64,000 nucleotides of DNA from Cubamyces lactineus (GCA_022376465.1 JACDTU010000032.1:1-64000); one strand, 5' to 3'; numbered from the stretch's first letter, positions 31,157 through 44,261 are shown. The notes: generated from the sequence alone by a model not told the origin. Numbers and translations are program-made.

Positions 31157-32098
31157 ACCACGGGAAGATCCACTGCCTCTGGTTCTGCGCAACATTTTGC
31201 GCCCGCCATGGTTTTTCGGCTCCCCTGCACGGCTTCCTATCACGCACACACACTGTTAGCCACGACCAGTACTGACATGACTTTCTTTCTGACGTACGAT
31301 ACTCAGCTCACACTCGGACACATTGCTAGCCTATACTTCACTAATTAGACTCTTCGGACCTCTACATTCAACGTAGGACAGTGTTTCGTCGACGTCAGAA
31401 CCTCAACGTTCGGCGTTCGACATTTTGCATGCAATATCATTATACGCGTTGTTCAACCACTATTAGTACCGTCCAGCCCTAGTATCAGACATGCTTTTGG
31501 CAACCGAGTGGAGTTCCTCATTTTCGGGCCGATTGCTTCACCTTGATAGCTCAGTAGTGGTTCCGAGTCGAAGTCAAAGGCCAGTCCATCTTAGTACCCA
31601 CTGGCGGCCGAGAGGAATCTGGTGGTTTGGTATGCACCAAACAAGGACAGGCATAGTAGAGCGGATTGAGCCAAAGCAGATTCGGAAAATCGTTCCAGCC
31701 ACCGCCGCACTGCGCAGCGACATTTGAGCAGCACGCTCTTAGGGCTGAGCGAGCGCGTACTACTATGGATGTTGTTTGGCTCTGTTAGCGCTGATATTCG
31801 TGGCTGCAGTGGGCGCTAATTGACCTTGTTCGTGTCCCACCAACGCCACTCCGTAGTAACCAGCCCCTATTCTGGTCCTCATCCTTGTCTGATCACACAT
31901 TCGAGCTTTGGTTACGAAACAGTGGCCCTTGCATTCCGTCCTGACTTCTTGTGTAGCTACTCTGACTCACAGCCGCCTGCTTTGGTACACACACAATTTG
32001 CTTTGTGCTACATTGTGTGCCCCGTAGGCGCTCGCAGTAAGTACAACCGAATAACTTCCTGGTCACGCTGCGTTGTACTCAGTGATGGCAGGTAGGAC
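31157..32098. other. Intergenic, no gene seen
   Basis: About 0.9 kb with only short open frames. It presumably holds the 3' untranslated region of the MFS remnant and the promoter of the F-box gene. Confidence 0.5.
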
Positions 32099-33898
32099 AT
32101 GGCAACGCAAATCAAACGTTCTTCTCAGGATAGCCGAGATGTTCTCAGCACCGCTCGGAAAGCTCTCGAGGATCAAATCGCGTCTCATGTAGAAGCTATC
32201 GTCAACCTGAAGGGCCGACTGAACAACATGGCGCCTGCGTCCCGGCTGCCTCCGGAAATTCTCTCGGAGATATTCACATTCGTCGCCATCGACTCCTATG
32301 AGAGACGTCAGCGCCCACAGCACCCTCACATACAGCCATACCAGTGGCTCTCTGTCACATATGTCTGTCGAGCGTGGCGCGAAATCGCACTCAATACGCC
32401 TAGACTCTGGAGCCACATCGTGCTCAACTCCTCCAAGATAGTACCAGAGGTCATCTCGAGGTCCAAGAAGGCACCGCTTTGGATCACAGGGACCGTATCG
32501 CACGAAGGCGACCCACGATTATTGATGCTTGAACCACTCGTCGGGGACCCTATGCGCATCAAGGAACTACATCTCACCGGCCCGGAACGCCTCATACAAC
32601 AATTGTCCGCCAAGTGGACCACTCCTGCGAAGGCCTTAGAGAGCATTATGCTCAGCTCCGACCTCAGATGCTTCGAACATACTGCGTTCCTCCCTCTAAA
32701 CCCACTTGCCAACTTCTTCTCAGGAGAAACCCCCAACCTGCGCCGTCTAGAAATCAAGAGAATCGGCCTCTACTGGAACAATCCATTGTTCTGTCCCTCT
32801 ATTCGTACCCTCATCGTCCATTCTCGCTACGATCCGACGCCGAAGCTTGGCGAACTCTCTCAGTTGCTGGACGCTCTCGAGACTATGCAGTCGTTGGAAA
32901 CCCTTCACTTGAACGAGGCCGTCCCGCGATTGCCGGACAGTGCGACTCGTATACCGGAACCGCAGCGCACGGTGGTCCTTCCGAAACTCCGATCCATCAC
33001 CTTGCTCTCAGACGCCCTCGAGTGCGCGAACCTGCTCGCGCACCTCTCACTCCCTCGCAATGTACGATTATCTGTGACGGGGCGTATGGAGCGAGGTGTA
33101 GAAGACCTCGTCAAGGCCCTCAACAATCAGCTCACCCGGTCTGGCCCCTTGCGAAGTGCGCTCCTCGCACCCGTCTTTTCCTCTCAAATCCAAGTCAAGG
33201 CGTGGAGATCCCCTTTGGACGGCGATTTGGAATTGCCGCAGATGCCGGAGGCCGACTTGGAACTCCACCTGGACGCGATACCGCATGCAAGGACGCTCGA
33301 CACGCTCGTGAACGAGTCGACCTTCTTCTCCAAGCTGCAGCACCTTCAAGTCCAGTGCATCTTCAGGAACTGGGACTGGAAGATGCTGTTCGAGCGTACG
33401 CCTGAATTGCGCACTATGTGCATCATCTGTCAGCCCTCGGAGCGCTTCCTTCCTGCACTGTCCACCGTCTCCGCCGAGGATACCGAGTCTGGTCAACCCG
33501 GCGTCATCCCTCTACCCCACCTACACACGCTCGAATTCACCGGTGTTCGCTTCGGATGCCCGCACTCCGACCACGAGTCGCAGTTCTTGGTAGACCTCAT
33601 CGACTGGCTCGTCCTTCGCTGCAACTACGGCGCGCCGATCCTCACGCTCGGGATCGACCAATGCGTCAACATCGGGGAGGAAGACGTCGACCGCCTGCGC
33701 GAGATCGTCCCGAATGTGGAGTGGGACGGTGATGAGAACTTCGAGACAAATAATCCCGTGCACACGTGGGGCGGAGACTTCGATGTGGACGCCTACATGG
33801 ACGACGTGTTCCCGGACCCAGATGAACTCTATGACGACGATGACGACGACGACTACGCTTCAGATGACTTGGAGTTCTGGATGATCCCGTTTGGGTGA
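32099..33898 (+). CDS. F-box domain protein, single exon
   Basis: This 599-residue protein is encoded without introns from ATG 32,099 to TGA. The N-terminus is a short coiled-coil-like helix followed by the F-box (about residues 42-105: SRLPPEILSEIFTFVAID...WLSVTYVCRAWREIALNTPRLW), a form very frequent in agaricomycetes. The rest is Leu-rich with LRR-like spacing (LEIKRIGLYW, LETLHLNEA). The C-terminus is an Asp run (DDDDDDD) and ends EFWMIPFG. F-box proteins link substrates to SCF ubiquitin ligases through Skp1; the substrate is unknown. These proteins form expanded families, so orthology is not claimed. Confidence 0.88.
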   Translation: MATQIKRSSQDSRDVLSTARKALEDQIASHVEAIVNLKGRLNNMAPASRLPPEILSEIFTFVAIDSYERRQRPQHPHIQPYQWLSVTYVCRAWREIALNTPRLWSHIVLNSSKIVPEVISRSKKAPLWITGTVSHEGDPRLLMLEPLVGDPMRIKELHLTGPERLIQQLSAKWTTPAKALESIMLSSDLRCFEHTAFLPLNPLANFFSGETPNLRRLEIKRIGLYWNNPLFCPSIRTLIVHSRYDPTPKLGELSQLLDALETMQSLETLHLNEAVPRLPDSATRIPEPQRTVVLPKLRSITLLSDALECANLLAHLSLPRNVRLSVTGRMERGVEDLVKALNNQLTRSGPLRSALLAPVFSSQIQVKAWRSPLDGDLELPQMPEADLELHLDAIPHARTLDTLVNESTFFSKLQHLQVQCIFRNWDWKMLFERTPELRTMCIICQPSERFLPALSTVSAEDTESGQPGVIPLPHLHTLEFTGVRFGCPHSDHESQFLVDLIDWLVLRCNYGAPILTLGIDQCVNIGEEDVDRLREIVPNVEWDGDENFETNNPVHTWGGDFDVDAYMDDVFPDPDELYDDDDDDDYASDDLEFWMIPFG

Positions 33899-34342
33899 TG
33901 GCTGACGCATGAACAATGAATGTGGTGGGTGGCATTTTGACTCTTGTCTTGTGGACGCAGGGCTCACGGCTCTTCGCAGAACCGTCACATTCTGGGAGTC
34001 TCGCTCCGATACATCGTCGCTTCATAGGCATCTCCAACAATTCCGCTTACCTTTGCTTTCTTCTGTATCATTACTTGCAGTACCGCCAGCTCTTGATTCC
34101 CTGTACCTGTTCACAATCCTATTCTGTCGTCTATCAAGAGCTATCATGCCTGATGACACCGCAAAAGGCTGTGCATTACAAGGGTCGTGTACAATACTAT
34201 TACAACCTCCGCGTTTGCGCATACTCCAAAACAGGCACTTGCACTGAATAACATAGCAACAACGCACTAGCATGGAGTAGTCGGTTGACACCGGCAGGTG
34301 TTCTATACGCAAAAGTAAGGGGTGCCGTGGAAAGTACGCGAT
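33899..34342. other. Convergent intergenic region
   Basis: Shared 3' flank of the F-box gene (+) and RPB4 (-). Short open frames only. Confidence 0.5.
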
Positions 34343-34962
34343 TCACGACTGGAATTTCCGCATTGTCTGAATCTCGTCTAGGAGGGGTTGCAGTCTATCG
34401 TCGTCTATCTTCACAAGGCTAGACGGTGGGTTGTATGAGCCCAGAAAGACCGAGAAATGCACGGCTTTGCGCTCACCTAGGTACGATACTCTTCGCCTCC
34501 TCCGCAGTCACAGGGCATAGATTGGCAATTTGAGCGATCTCAAATTGCGTCAATGCGCTCTCTCTCCGCAGCGTCCTAGTCGAGCTGAATGAGATCGAGA
34601 GCAACGATAGGGGTAAGCACTCACTCTCGAATTGCCGCTGCCGCCTCTGGTTTGTCGAACTTGGCGAACGTCTTGACATACTCCAGCGTCTTCTTGTAGA
34701 CACTGCATCGCTGTTACACAACTGACCCTCACTAATTTGGAGATACATACGTGGTGTCGGGCGCAGCCTTCTCCGACGGACGATGCTCCAGCAAGTAGCG
34801 GACTTCAGAAATGAGCAGACAACCGGCGTTGTTGAACTCTGAGGCAGACAAGATCTCGCATCACTCATGGGTTATCAAAGACTAGCATTGAGATGTACCA
34901 GGTCCTAGCCTGAGCGTCGAGGCGTCCTCTTCCTCGTGCGCTGGTCGGTGTCGCAGGCTCAT
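34343..34962 (-). CDS. rpb4: RNA polymerase II subunit Rpb4
   Basis: Five exons on the minus strand (34,899-34,962; 34,751-34,838; 34,625-34,702; 34,477-34,575; 34,343-34,418) join in frame to a 134-residue protein, the usual size of short fungal Rpb4. It begins MSLRHRPAHEEEDASTLRLG, then EFNNAGCLLISEVRYLLEHR and a linker, then the HRDC-like helices ALTQFEIAQIANLCP and TAEEAKSIVPSL, ending QTMRKFQS. Rpb4 pairs with Rpb7 to form the stalk of nuclear RNA polymerase II, used in initiation and mRNA export or decay. All introns are 48-60 nt with GT-AG ends. The match to the family is strong over the full length. It is divergently transcribed from the AAAP transporter. Confidence 0.93.
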
Positions 34963-35449
34963 GGTGGCTGAAGCGGGAAGACGGGTGTTTGGCGCTGTTA
35001 TGCAAAGGCTTTGGATTCTAACACGCGCAAACACCGGCGCTCCCCGCTCGCATCGGCGTGGCTTGCGGTGTAACGTCGCGTGGCTGTGGCAGCTGCTACA
35101 ACTATCTACACTGGCGGGCCTCTTGCAGTTATCGCAGGCTGCTGTATACCTACCTAAGGCGCATCTAGTCACACACACCAACTGCTTCATTGGGCTTGAA
35201 TCTGGAAGAGCTCGCGCTAAGAAGGCTCACTAAGATCGAGTCAAAACTGAATATAGAACGGCGTTACAGCTGACAAATCTGGCTCCGGGACACTTTCCCC
35301 ACACTCCCAATCCGGCAGCCGCCAAGGGCTCACGCGGCCGCCACACCGTTCAGGCCACCGCTCTCGACCACACCTCTCCCGGCCACCGCGCTACTGCCTT
35401 CAGCTCTACGCACAATCGCTCTGCTCTGGACTTTGACGACCCGTACGAG

Positions 35450-37298
35450 ATGGTGCAGATGTATGGCGCCGCGCAGGGCCACCATGCGGAGCACGAAGAC
35501 GGCAGCGTGGATGTTGAGCCGCGGGCATCCAACGAGGGTGACGCGCTGCTGGGTGTCGAGGCGACTGCGAGGCGGACGAAGAGAGATGGACATGCGACGT
35601 TGTCGAGCTGTATAAGCAATCTGTCGAATACGATCATTGGCAGTGGTGAGTTCACGCGTTGTGCATTCCGGGGCAATCGTCGTGCTAAGCTCAGGATGAA
35701 ATGTCAGGCATGCTCACGTTCCCTCTCGTAAGTCCCACGAGTCCTGAAATGAAATGTGTACTCACCAGGGTTACAGGCACTCGCATCCGCTGGGATTATC
35801 CCTGGCATGATCACATGTCTGTTCTCTGGAAGCGTCGCGGGTTTCGGTCTATACCTTCTATCCCTATGCGCCGTCAAGGCACCACATCGACGGGCCTCGT
35901 TCTTCGCTGTTGCGGAGTTGACTTTCCCTCGGGCAGCGGTGTTCTTCGATGCTGCCATTGCAATCAAGTGCTTCGGTGTTTCTATCAGGTACTACATTCG
36001 CACTACCTGCGTGCCTGTTCGAGGCGAGTGCTGATTATCCGCATAGCTACCTAATCATCATCAAGTCCCTTATGCCGAATGTTGTTGCCGCTCTTTACCA
36101 CGACCTGACTTCACCGGACGTCAATCCTCCTGCATGGATGCTCTCCGGACAGAATTGGATTACTCTCATTATGATCCCGCTTATACCTCTTGCATTCCTC
36201 CGGAAGCTAGATAGTCTGAGACACACCAGCTATATTGCGCTATTCTCTGTTGGTGAGTAACGCTACAATGTCTCTATCACGTTGACTTACACACGGATAG
36301 CATATTTGGTGGTAATTGTGGTCGTATGCTACTTCTTCCCTTTGAAGGGTACCCAAGAGCCGGGGGAGATCCACCTCATACACTTCACCCCGAGCTTTGT
36401 GTCCACCTTCCCCGTACAGGTCTTCGCATACACCTGTGCGCAGAACGTAAGTGCAATTAAAAGAGTTCACTGCAGAGGACTGATGCTGACCTATGATTAT
36501 TGCACAGCTCTTCCCCATCTTCAATGAGATCTCGTCGAACACACAGAAGAGGATGAACATTGTCATTGGCACGTCCATTGGTTCGGCAGCTATGATCTAC
36601 GAAATCATCGCTGTATTCGGATACCTGACCTTCGGGTCAAAGGTACGTGCTGTGCCATCACGTCCATCGCAGACGTGCCGTTGACGGCTGGATCGCAGGT
36701 CGGCGCCAATATCATCGCAATGTATCCGTCTACATCGCTCTTTATCGCAGTTGGTCAGCTGGCGATTGCGATACTCGTGATGTTTTCCTACCCCTTGCAA
36801 GTTCACCCGTGTCGGAACTGCCTGGACAAGGTATTTCATGCGGGTCATGTGGTCAAGCAGGTTGGAGGCCCCAACGACGAGGACGCAGAGCCCGAAGACG
36901 ACCATGGTGGTAGCCATGACATGAGCCCCTTGAAGCACACTATCCTCACAATAGCGATTGTTGCAAGCGGATTCACGATTGCCTACTTTGTAGATGACCT
37001 TCAAATGGGTACGTCTAGAGTTTGCCGCGCATATGATCATCCTGAGCTGACACTGCTCCCGATTATGCAGTGCTCTCCTTTGTTGGCTCCACAGGGTCAA
37101 CGACGATTTCGTTCATCCTGCCCGGTCTTTTCTACTGGAAGGTCGGTGCTCATCGGATGGTATTGCCATATGATATATTTCTCTAACCTGTGTTCCCCGG
37201 CACAGCTTTCACACAACGATCCGAACGCCAGCAAGACGCTCTCGCGGGCAGCGCTAGGCCTGGCAATCTATGGCATGTTCATATTTGTGTTCTGGTGA
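35450..37298 (+). CDS. AAAP-family amino-acid transporter (vacuolar Avt-like)
   Basis: Nine exons (35,450-35,645; 35,708-35,727; 35,777-35,988; 36,047-36,252; 36,301-36,446; 36,508-36,642; 36,699-37,008; 37,071-37,141; 37,206-37,298) join in frame to about 462 residues. The N-terminus is hydrophilic. The first helix carries the family signature NLSNTIIGSGMLTFPLALAS. About ten further hydrophobic segments follow, with a charged loop EDAEPEDDHGG. This matches fungal Avt5/6/7-like proton-coupled transporters of the vacuolar membrane; the substrate cannot be told. The second exon is only 20 nt. The frame upstream of ATG 35,450 stays open back to a possible acceptor at 35,270, so an earlier start through another exon is possible. 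A splice at 37,295 would replace the last Trp with a few residues. Confidence 0.88.
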
Positions 37299-37821
37299 GC
37301 GCCATTTCCATATTCTTAAGAGCGCCTCAACTGAAGCAGCGCGTGCCTAGCCTGAGCTTCAATATTTATCAAGTGCTGCATTCATCACCGACGGTGCACT
37401 AGAGTGCCAGGCTTCTATCCATGCCTCTCCCCTGCTTTTGTCTATATTTGAGACTGGCCTCCTGTAAAATAGAGCAATGATAGTCTATCCGTGTCTGTAC
37501 TTTGATTGATATCGTATGATACTCGAGCAACGTGATCCCGACATCGTCGCAAGAACGATGCGTGTGGCGAAGCCTGAGGGCGCTTGACGTTGTGTGTGGA
37601 AAAGGAGGGACGGGCGCCTGGAGACTTTGTATGCTGTGGGCGTCTTTCGAGGGCAGCTACAAGCTTACCCTCTGACCTGATGCTCCCCGGCTCGTCCTCC
37701 TCCCAGACACCCTCCTCCGCCTCCTTGTTGTCGTAAAAGTGTTTGTCTGAGCGTTTAGGATGTCTGCTGGTGCGTAGTCCAGCTTACTTCCTTCCGAGGG
37801 TTCAGTCACGTCCGCTAGTTG
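37299..37821. other. Intergenic between transporter and R3H gene
   Basis: No coding signal. Holds the transporter 3' end and the R3H gene promoter. Confidence 0.5.
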
Positions 37822-40800
37822 ATGCGAGACATGCCCTCCTGGCTTGTTCCCCGTGCTGAGACTCTGCGTCCTTTCATTTCCGGTTCTCCAGAACTTGTCG
37901 TCCAGCCGCCAGAACCAACCAACCACGCGCAAGATCAACCCATCTCTCGCCCCATGTCGAGATCGCCGATAGCCACCTCCGGTAATACCACCGCGACTAG
38001 CTCCAGCGCGAGCATGCCAGAGATCCAGGGAACACGATCCCTCTCCATTAGTCCACTCTCTGCTTCGCCGTCGTGCGATGCTATCCCCACTACACCATCA
38101 CTCAGCGCCAAGCCAAGCCCGCCCGCAAGCCTCTCGAACTCTGGAGACTCGAGTTCATCCATGACCGATGCGGAGCCAGACCCACAAATACTGGAGGCAC
38201 TTCGCAGCAGCAAGGATCGAATCTACGTGTTGAAGCTGGGAGAACAGATGGAGGCATTGATAAAGGATCGTAGGTGAGTTACGTCTCCAGCTCTGCTCTT
38301 GGGAGCCCCGTCTCCAAGCGTCACGCGATGGCGCAGCGTCGTCGCCTTGTAGTCTCAGTGGACGATGTATACGTTCATTCGCATACACCAATACTCAACT
38401 ACATCTCATTATGCGGTGTACATTGGCGTGGCTAACAGGACGCTGACCCGAATATTCCCTGAATATTCTTTTGCAGGGTACGAATGGACCTCACTCCGGC
38501 CACTTCGTACCAGCGGCTACTAGTACACCGGTGTTCCGCATACTACAAGCTTTCGCCAGAGACAGATCCCGTTACGAAGACAATCGTGGTCTACTATCGG
38601 GCGGAGAGCCGCATGTACGTAATGACTTCGTCGCCATGGATTGTGGCTTGTGCTTATGTTCGCCAAGCCCTTCACGACGGATTTGTGAACTTGTACCGGC
38701 CGAGGAAACAACACAACCTACTATACAAATCATGCGTCGCCCAAGGGGACGACAACATTCTCAGCCGGGATCGACGGCAGGTGAGGACGCTGATACATCC
38801 GACGTCGACGCATCCGAGGCTGGTAGCGTCGGCGGCCGCAGCAACACCGCAAGTGCGGCCGCGAGGCGATTCAAGACCATCGAGGAGCGCGAGGCCGCGT
38901 ATAATGAGGCGCGGTCGAGGATCTTCATGGGCTTCGAAGAGAAGGAGAAAGAGAAGGAGAAGGACATGAGTGCCAACTCGTCCACCTTCAGCCTCGTTTC
39001 AGGCTCCGGTTCGACCAGCGGCGGTCGCGGCAGCAGTATTGGTGACTTGGATGATTCTGCTAGCTCCGCACCAACGGAGAGCGAATGGTCAGGTCCAATC
39101 GCGCGCGATAAGAGGGATAGCCGCAAGGGCGCTGGTTCGACAACTTCATCGAGGTCGCTCAGGTCGTCTGGGCCTTCCTACACTAATGGATCAGGCAGCT
39201 CACGCAATTCGCGTGCTACTTCACCCTCCTTTACCTATCCGACCATTTACGACCCTGCTTCTACGCCGTACGATCAGACTCAGTATGGCACTCACGCTCC
39301 TCCTCCTGCGACCATTGCCCCTCATTATGGGTACCCTCCTTACAATCCCCCTGGACAGCCGTACATGGGCCCATATTATTATCCTCCTTATGGCTATCCT
39401 CCGCCTCCCAACCAACACCCTGATCCCGCAGCCCCTGGTGTCATAGATCCTATGTACCACCCACCGAATCCTCCCCAACAGCCTGCATACAACCAGTCCT
39501 ACGTATGGCAGAGCTCACCATCCCCGGGGCAGCCGCCTGTTCCTCCCCCTCACTTGCAGCAACAGCATAGTCAGCCCGGTGCGGCCCCGAATCACGCAGA
39601 CGCCCACCTACCCGCCCACCCGATGCACCCGATGCAAAATGTTCCCCAGTATCCTTACCCCCCAGGCCCTACCCCGTACCCGTTTGGCGCCCCAAACTAC
39701 TACCCGCAACACTACCAGCCGGGTGCTCCCATGGGACCTCCCCCGTCAATGCCTGGGCCCGTGTATCCACCTGTCGCTATGCCGGACTCCATGCACAACG
39801 TTGGCAATGCCCATCTCCCTGACGCTCAAAGTCTAAGCCGAACATCATCGCGCAATAGCAACGGCCACGGCGGCGTCGCTGTGAAACGCGGAGGTGCTCG
39901 AACACGGGGAGCCTGGACGCATGGACCTGGCGGAGGCGCTGGAGGTTTTGGCTACAATGCCGGCCAGACCAACGGAATGGGTGGGAACGAAGCACATGGT
40001 CCGCGGCTTAACGCCAACATGAGAAGAACATCGGGTACGTCGAGCAGCAGTGGTAGTGCCGGAGCTCGCACACCCGCCGACGAAACTTCTTCCACAGCGG
40101 TGAGTGGTCGTGTCTATCTTCGTCCCGTCCTCTTGTCATTACTCCGTGTTGATGAGTTCGTTGCCTTCCATGCTTGTCTTTCCCCTTGTGGTATCGCTGC
40201 TGCCGCTTGCAGTCGTCTTCTACGACATCTTCATCTTCTCGCCGGACATACACGTCCACATCCACCTCATCCAAGCATCCACTCCCCGCTCGTCCTGATT
40301 GGGCTGTCGGACTGAAGCCTCAGCACCCCCGCCACCATGATCATCACAGCAATGCCAACTCGCGCACCATGTCTCCTGCACGAATGGGAGCGCCACATCT
40401 CCCGCAACAGCATCAGGCACAGCCTGTGCTCCAATCCACCGACTTCCCACCTTTGTCTTCAGGCCCTTCCACACGCCAGCCTGTCGTCGGTGGGGCATGG
40501 ACGAATGCATCGATGTCTCGTGTCATGATGCCTGGACCACAGGGCACGGCGCCGCCGCAGGGCACGGCGCTCGTGCACTACCCCAATTCACAGCAGAACA
40601 GCCCGCAGATCCCAGCATCAACGGGCCGCTTCGAGGAACAGCCGCAGTCGCAGTCGCAGGACGCGGCGTTCGAGCGACCCTCGCCCAAGAACGCGGAGCT
40701 GTTCAACCCGAAGGGCGGGCCGCGCAACGGCGCGGCTGGGATCCTGCCTGTGAGCAGCAGGATGGAGAATGGAAGGGCCAGGACGAATGATGTGTCAGCC

Positions 40801-40959
40801 TTGTCGGATAAGATGGGTGCGATGGGGCTCGATGAAGGTGAAATCCGCCCCAACGGGGTCGTCCAGGAGGGTATGCAGATGGCCGCCGCCGCTGCGGACA
40901 GGCCTTCATCAGGTTCACCGTCTGGCGACTTTGCCTCCCCCGCCCTAGGCTCCTCATAG
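37822..40959 (+). CDS. R3H-SUZ domain RNA-binding protein
   Basis: Four exons (37,822-38,273; 38,477-38,614; 38,668-40,099; 40,213-40,959) join in frame to about 922 residues. After a Ser/Pro-rich N-terminus comes an R3H domain split over exons 1-3 (KLGEQMEALIKDRR; TSYQRLLVHRCSAYYKL, containing the R-X3-H motif; KTIVVYYRAESRI). A SUZ-like stretch follows (QIMRRPRG... KTIEEREAAYNEARSRIFMG). The rest is disordered and Pro/Gln/Tyr-rich (YGYPPYNPPGQPYMGPYYYP). Proteins of this layout bind single-stranded RNA or poly(A) and act in mRNA stability; that is family knowledge. Low-complexity Tyr/Pro/Gln tails often drive granule formation. Intron 1 is unusually long here (203 nt). Confidence 0.88.
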
Positions 40960-41784
40960 TCACCCGCCTTGGGCTCGGGGGAGGGGTATGCTGTGTGCTG
41001 CTGTTTCGAGGTGCTCTCGCGTCCGGTCTTGTCGAGCTAATGTGTGTTTGTCGTCGTCGCATGTCGGGTGGTGGCTGGTGTGTACCTGTGGTGCGTACGT
41101 TATACGTTATACGCTATACGTTGCTGCTCGCCGACCGCCTTGCTGTGCGTTCTCTCTGTCATCCGCTCTCTCTGTACGGTGTTGTATTGTCGTATATTCT
41201 TGAAATCTAAATTAGAGTCTTGCGATTCTCGTGGTGGATTCGATGGATGGTGCACGATGCGGTATGGTCTTGATGCGGGATGTCCATGACGGTTTGGGGC
41301 CAGTGTGCATGCAATAGACCATATGCTGTGCCGGGGGATCTCATAGTTGGGTAGCGACAGCGACATCGGTATACAGCACCACGGATCGCCCTCACATGCA
41401 CAGCGTACTACATCATGCTTGGTCTTTTGATACAACATCACGACTTGCCACCAGTCCATGATTGTGATAAGTTTGTCGATGAATTCCAGAGGCACTTGCG
41501 CTCGCGGCCGGAGACAAACATGAATGATACAGAATATATATATATATCGATGCAAGATACAGATACAGATACAGTCAGTTGAGGGGAGCTCATATGGTTA
41601 AACACATTACACGCGCTTCCGAGTCCCAGCCCAGCTAGGTACGTCGCAAAAACAAAAACATAAGCGCGGCATGGTAGAGTATCGCCACCATCTATCGTAC
41701 ACCCATACACATACGCACACACATATGGACGGCGTGCCGCCCCGCACAGACATACACACAGGCAGAGATACAGAGCGGTGGTGA
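40960..41784. other. Convergent intergenic region
   Basis: 3' flanks of the R3H gene (+) and the next minus-strand gene. It contains a TATA/GATA-type short repeat (41,536-41,575). No gene seen. Confidence 0.5.
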
Positions 41785-43932
41785 TCACTTCGAGAAATGC
41801 TTGAACAGGCCTTTGATAGATTTGAGCCGCGGACGCACTCCTGGGCGGGGTGAGTTCGGTTCTGAGCTCGTCCCAGGGGGAGGCGCACCGGCATGAGCGG
41901 ACGCCCACGACGCAGCCTGGCGCGGCCCTTGCCCTTGCGCACTCTCGCTCCGCATCGTCACGTACGCGGACGACGCGCGGGGGATGGCTGAACCCGGGCT
42001 CGCGGTCTCCGGCTTGCCCACCTGGAGAACGTCGGCAGCGCCTGAAGACATAGCGCGCCGCGACGGTTGCTGGTGGCGCAAAGAAGTGGGCGGGGCGGGG
42101 AGGCCGAGGACCGACGCCCAGCCGGGCGCGGTCGAGGGGCGCTCCATATCCTTGAGCGTCTGCGTGTGGGATGGGCGCGGCATGAGGGGCGCGGAGCCCA
42201 GGACGACGTCTGCGAACCATTCCGCCTGCTCCGGCGTGGCGAGGACGAGTGCCGCGGGGCGACGCCGCCGTCGCCGCGTCGACGAGCTAGAGTGCGCTGT
42301 TGCATGTTTCGCGCACTGGGAGCTGTGGAAGCCCGGCGTCGCGCGCGCGATGAGAGACGTCGAGGACCCGACGAGGAACTCGGGCGCTCCCTACAGGAGG
42401 CGGAACCGCATGTGAGTGAGACGGAGAGGAATGTTTGGGAGCCGAAGGGTCACTCACGATCGGTTCGTATATGTAAAACAACTCGTCGTCATCGTCATCG
42501 TTATCCTTGCAAAAGGTGTCGAGCGCGGATCGGCTCTTGTGTGCAGAGCCAGAGGCCTGTCGGACAACGTTAGCATTTAGACACGTTTCGGACACGGCCG
42601 TCAATCCAATCTGCTTCCGAGTCCGCTCCCGTGCGCGAGCACACCGTATGAAGCATGATTGTTTGAGCGAGAGTGCCGCGAGAGTGGAGCGCTCACCGAC
42701 TCAGAAAAGGTCTCATCGTCCTCGGAAGCCTTGGCCTTCCACTTGCCCTTCTCCGACGTGCCCCACCCGCCGTATTCATGCACCCAAAGTTCCTCCTCCG
42801 TGACATTCCCGCTCCCACCATCCGAGTCCGGAGACCGCGCGCGTGGGGTGTCAGTTTCGCACTCTGGCTCCTCGTCAGCCGCGAGGTTCTCCGTAGAAGG
42901 GTTTGTGACGATGATTCGCGGGACCGAGAGGCTTCCCTTCGATGGCGCGCACTTTGCCGCACACGCCGCCGCTCCCGCGGACTTGTTCGTATGTTCCCTG
43001 CGTCGGCGCTGAGAGGGCACACGGGAACGCCGTCGCTTCGGCGTCGCCAACGCACCCGGGCCCATCTGCTTCAGCTCGGCGGCGAGCTGTTCGAGCTGCC
43101 GGAGGGTCTCTTCGGCATCCTGAGAGACCGGTCTCCCTGCGGGGATACTGGGAGCGGACGTAGATAACATGGACGCGGGATCGTGTGAAGGTTGTCCTGG
43201 TGGCGATGACGGACGGGAGGGGAAAGGTATGGGTGGTAGTGCCTTTTCTGGGGGTGGCGACGGCTTGGGCAGGGGACGCAGCGGTGGGGAGGTAGTGCGG
43301 CGAGCTGTAGTCGGCGTCCGCGCGGGCACAGTAGATGTGGTCGCAGAATTGAGATCATTGATCCCACAACTGCTAGGCTGTGTGGGAGGCGAGGGCTCGA
43401 CATCGGATGGGGCAGGTGGTGTACGCATAGCGGTCTTGAAAGATCGCTTTTGCTTGAGGTGTGGCGTGGACGGGCTGCGTAGGACAGAGACCGGGGCACG
43501 GTGCAGAAAGTAGGGAGGGGGGCCATGCGTCTTCTGGAGGAGGAAAGGTGGTGTCGAGTCGGATATCCGCAGTTGTGCGGGCGACGAGAGGGTCATGGTG
43601 GTGGTCATGACGAGGGAAGGGGTGTCGCTAGAGACGGGAGATGGGCCGTCTACTTGAGAAGAAACGGAGGTAAAAGAAGGGGCGGAAGTCACTCGGGTAG
43701 AGGGGCGGGGTGGTTTCGGAGGAATGTCCGGTGTCGGCAGTGAATGTTTCGAAGGAGCACAGGCGACAGCACTGACACGCCGCAGACGTCTATCATTCAG
43801 GTCGCACTGGGTGCGAGGCTGGCGGGGTCCGATGGGCCTAACTTGAATGCTGGATCTTGCATTAGGTTTTGGGGCCGGGTGCTCGCAGGGCAGACCGGTC
43901 GGAGGAACCTGTCGCATGAGAGCCACAGACAT
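41785..43932 (-). CDS. Hypothetical disordered protein
   Basis: Three exons on the minus strand (42,697-43,932; 42,458-42,556; 41,785-42,390), all phase 0, give about 715 residues. I recognise no catalytic domain. It is Pro/Ser/Thr-rich, with a short helical piece (DAEETLRQLEQLAAELKQMG), a basic patch (TPKRRRSRVPSQRRRREH), and a more ordered block (EELWVHEYGGWG... DELFYIYEPI... GAPEFLVGSSTS). A Trp-containing segment (TPEQAEWFADVVLGSAP) and a basic C-terminus (RLKSIKGLFKHFSK) follow. The last feature could be a membrane-binding amphipathic helix. Intron 1 is long (140 nt). The start is the first ATG after an open, non-ATG region. Confidence 0.7.
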
Positions 43933-44261
43933 GGGGTAAGAGGAATATATGACCTTCTGGTCCAGCTTAGGAGCAAACTGAGAGAGGTTGGAAGGCACAA
44001 GGGGTAGAAGATGGGCTAAAGGAGAGAGCCTGTGTTGGAGGAGGATGCCGGCTTAGCTGCGCGCGTCCGTGAGTGCGCGATGGGAAGTATCAGGGCGCAG
44101 AAGGGCGATCATCAACGAACACGGCGCTCGGACAGAGAAGATAGATTGCACACGTCGAACCGTCAGCACCACTACACGGCCCCGGGTTCTGTTCCGGGCA
44201 GCGCGTATGGTCCATGCCATCGAGGGCGAGGCGAGGTACGAGGAGGAGCATCAGCCATCGC

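Noticed and set aside
34473..34868. 131-codon single-exon protein
   Set aside because: It reads through introns of rpb4. The spliced five-exon model gives a full-length Rpb4.
38471..40315. 614-codon gene starting at 38,471
   Set aside because: It is exon 3 of the R3H-SUZ gene plus intron sequence on both sides. The true start is at 37,822.
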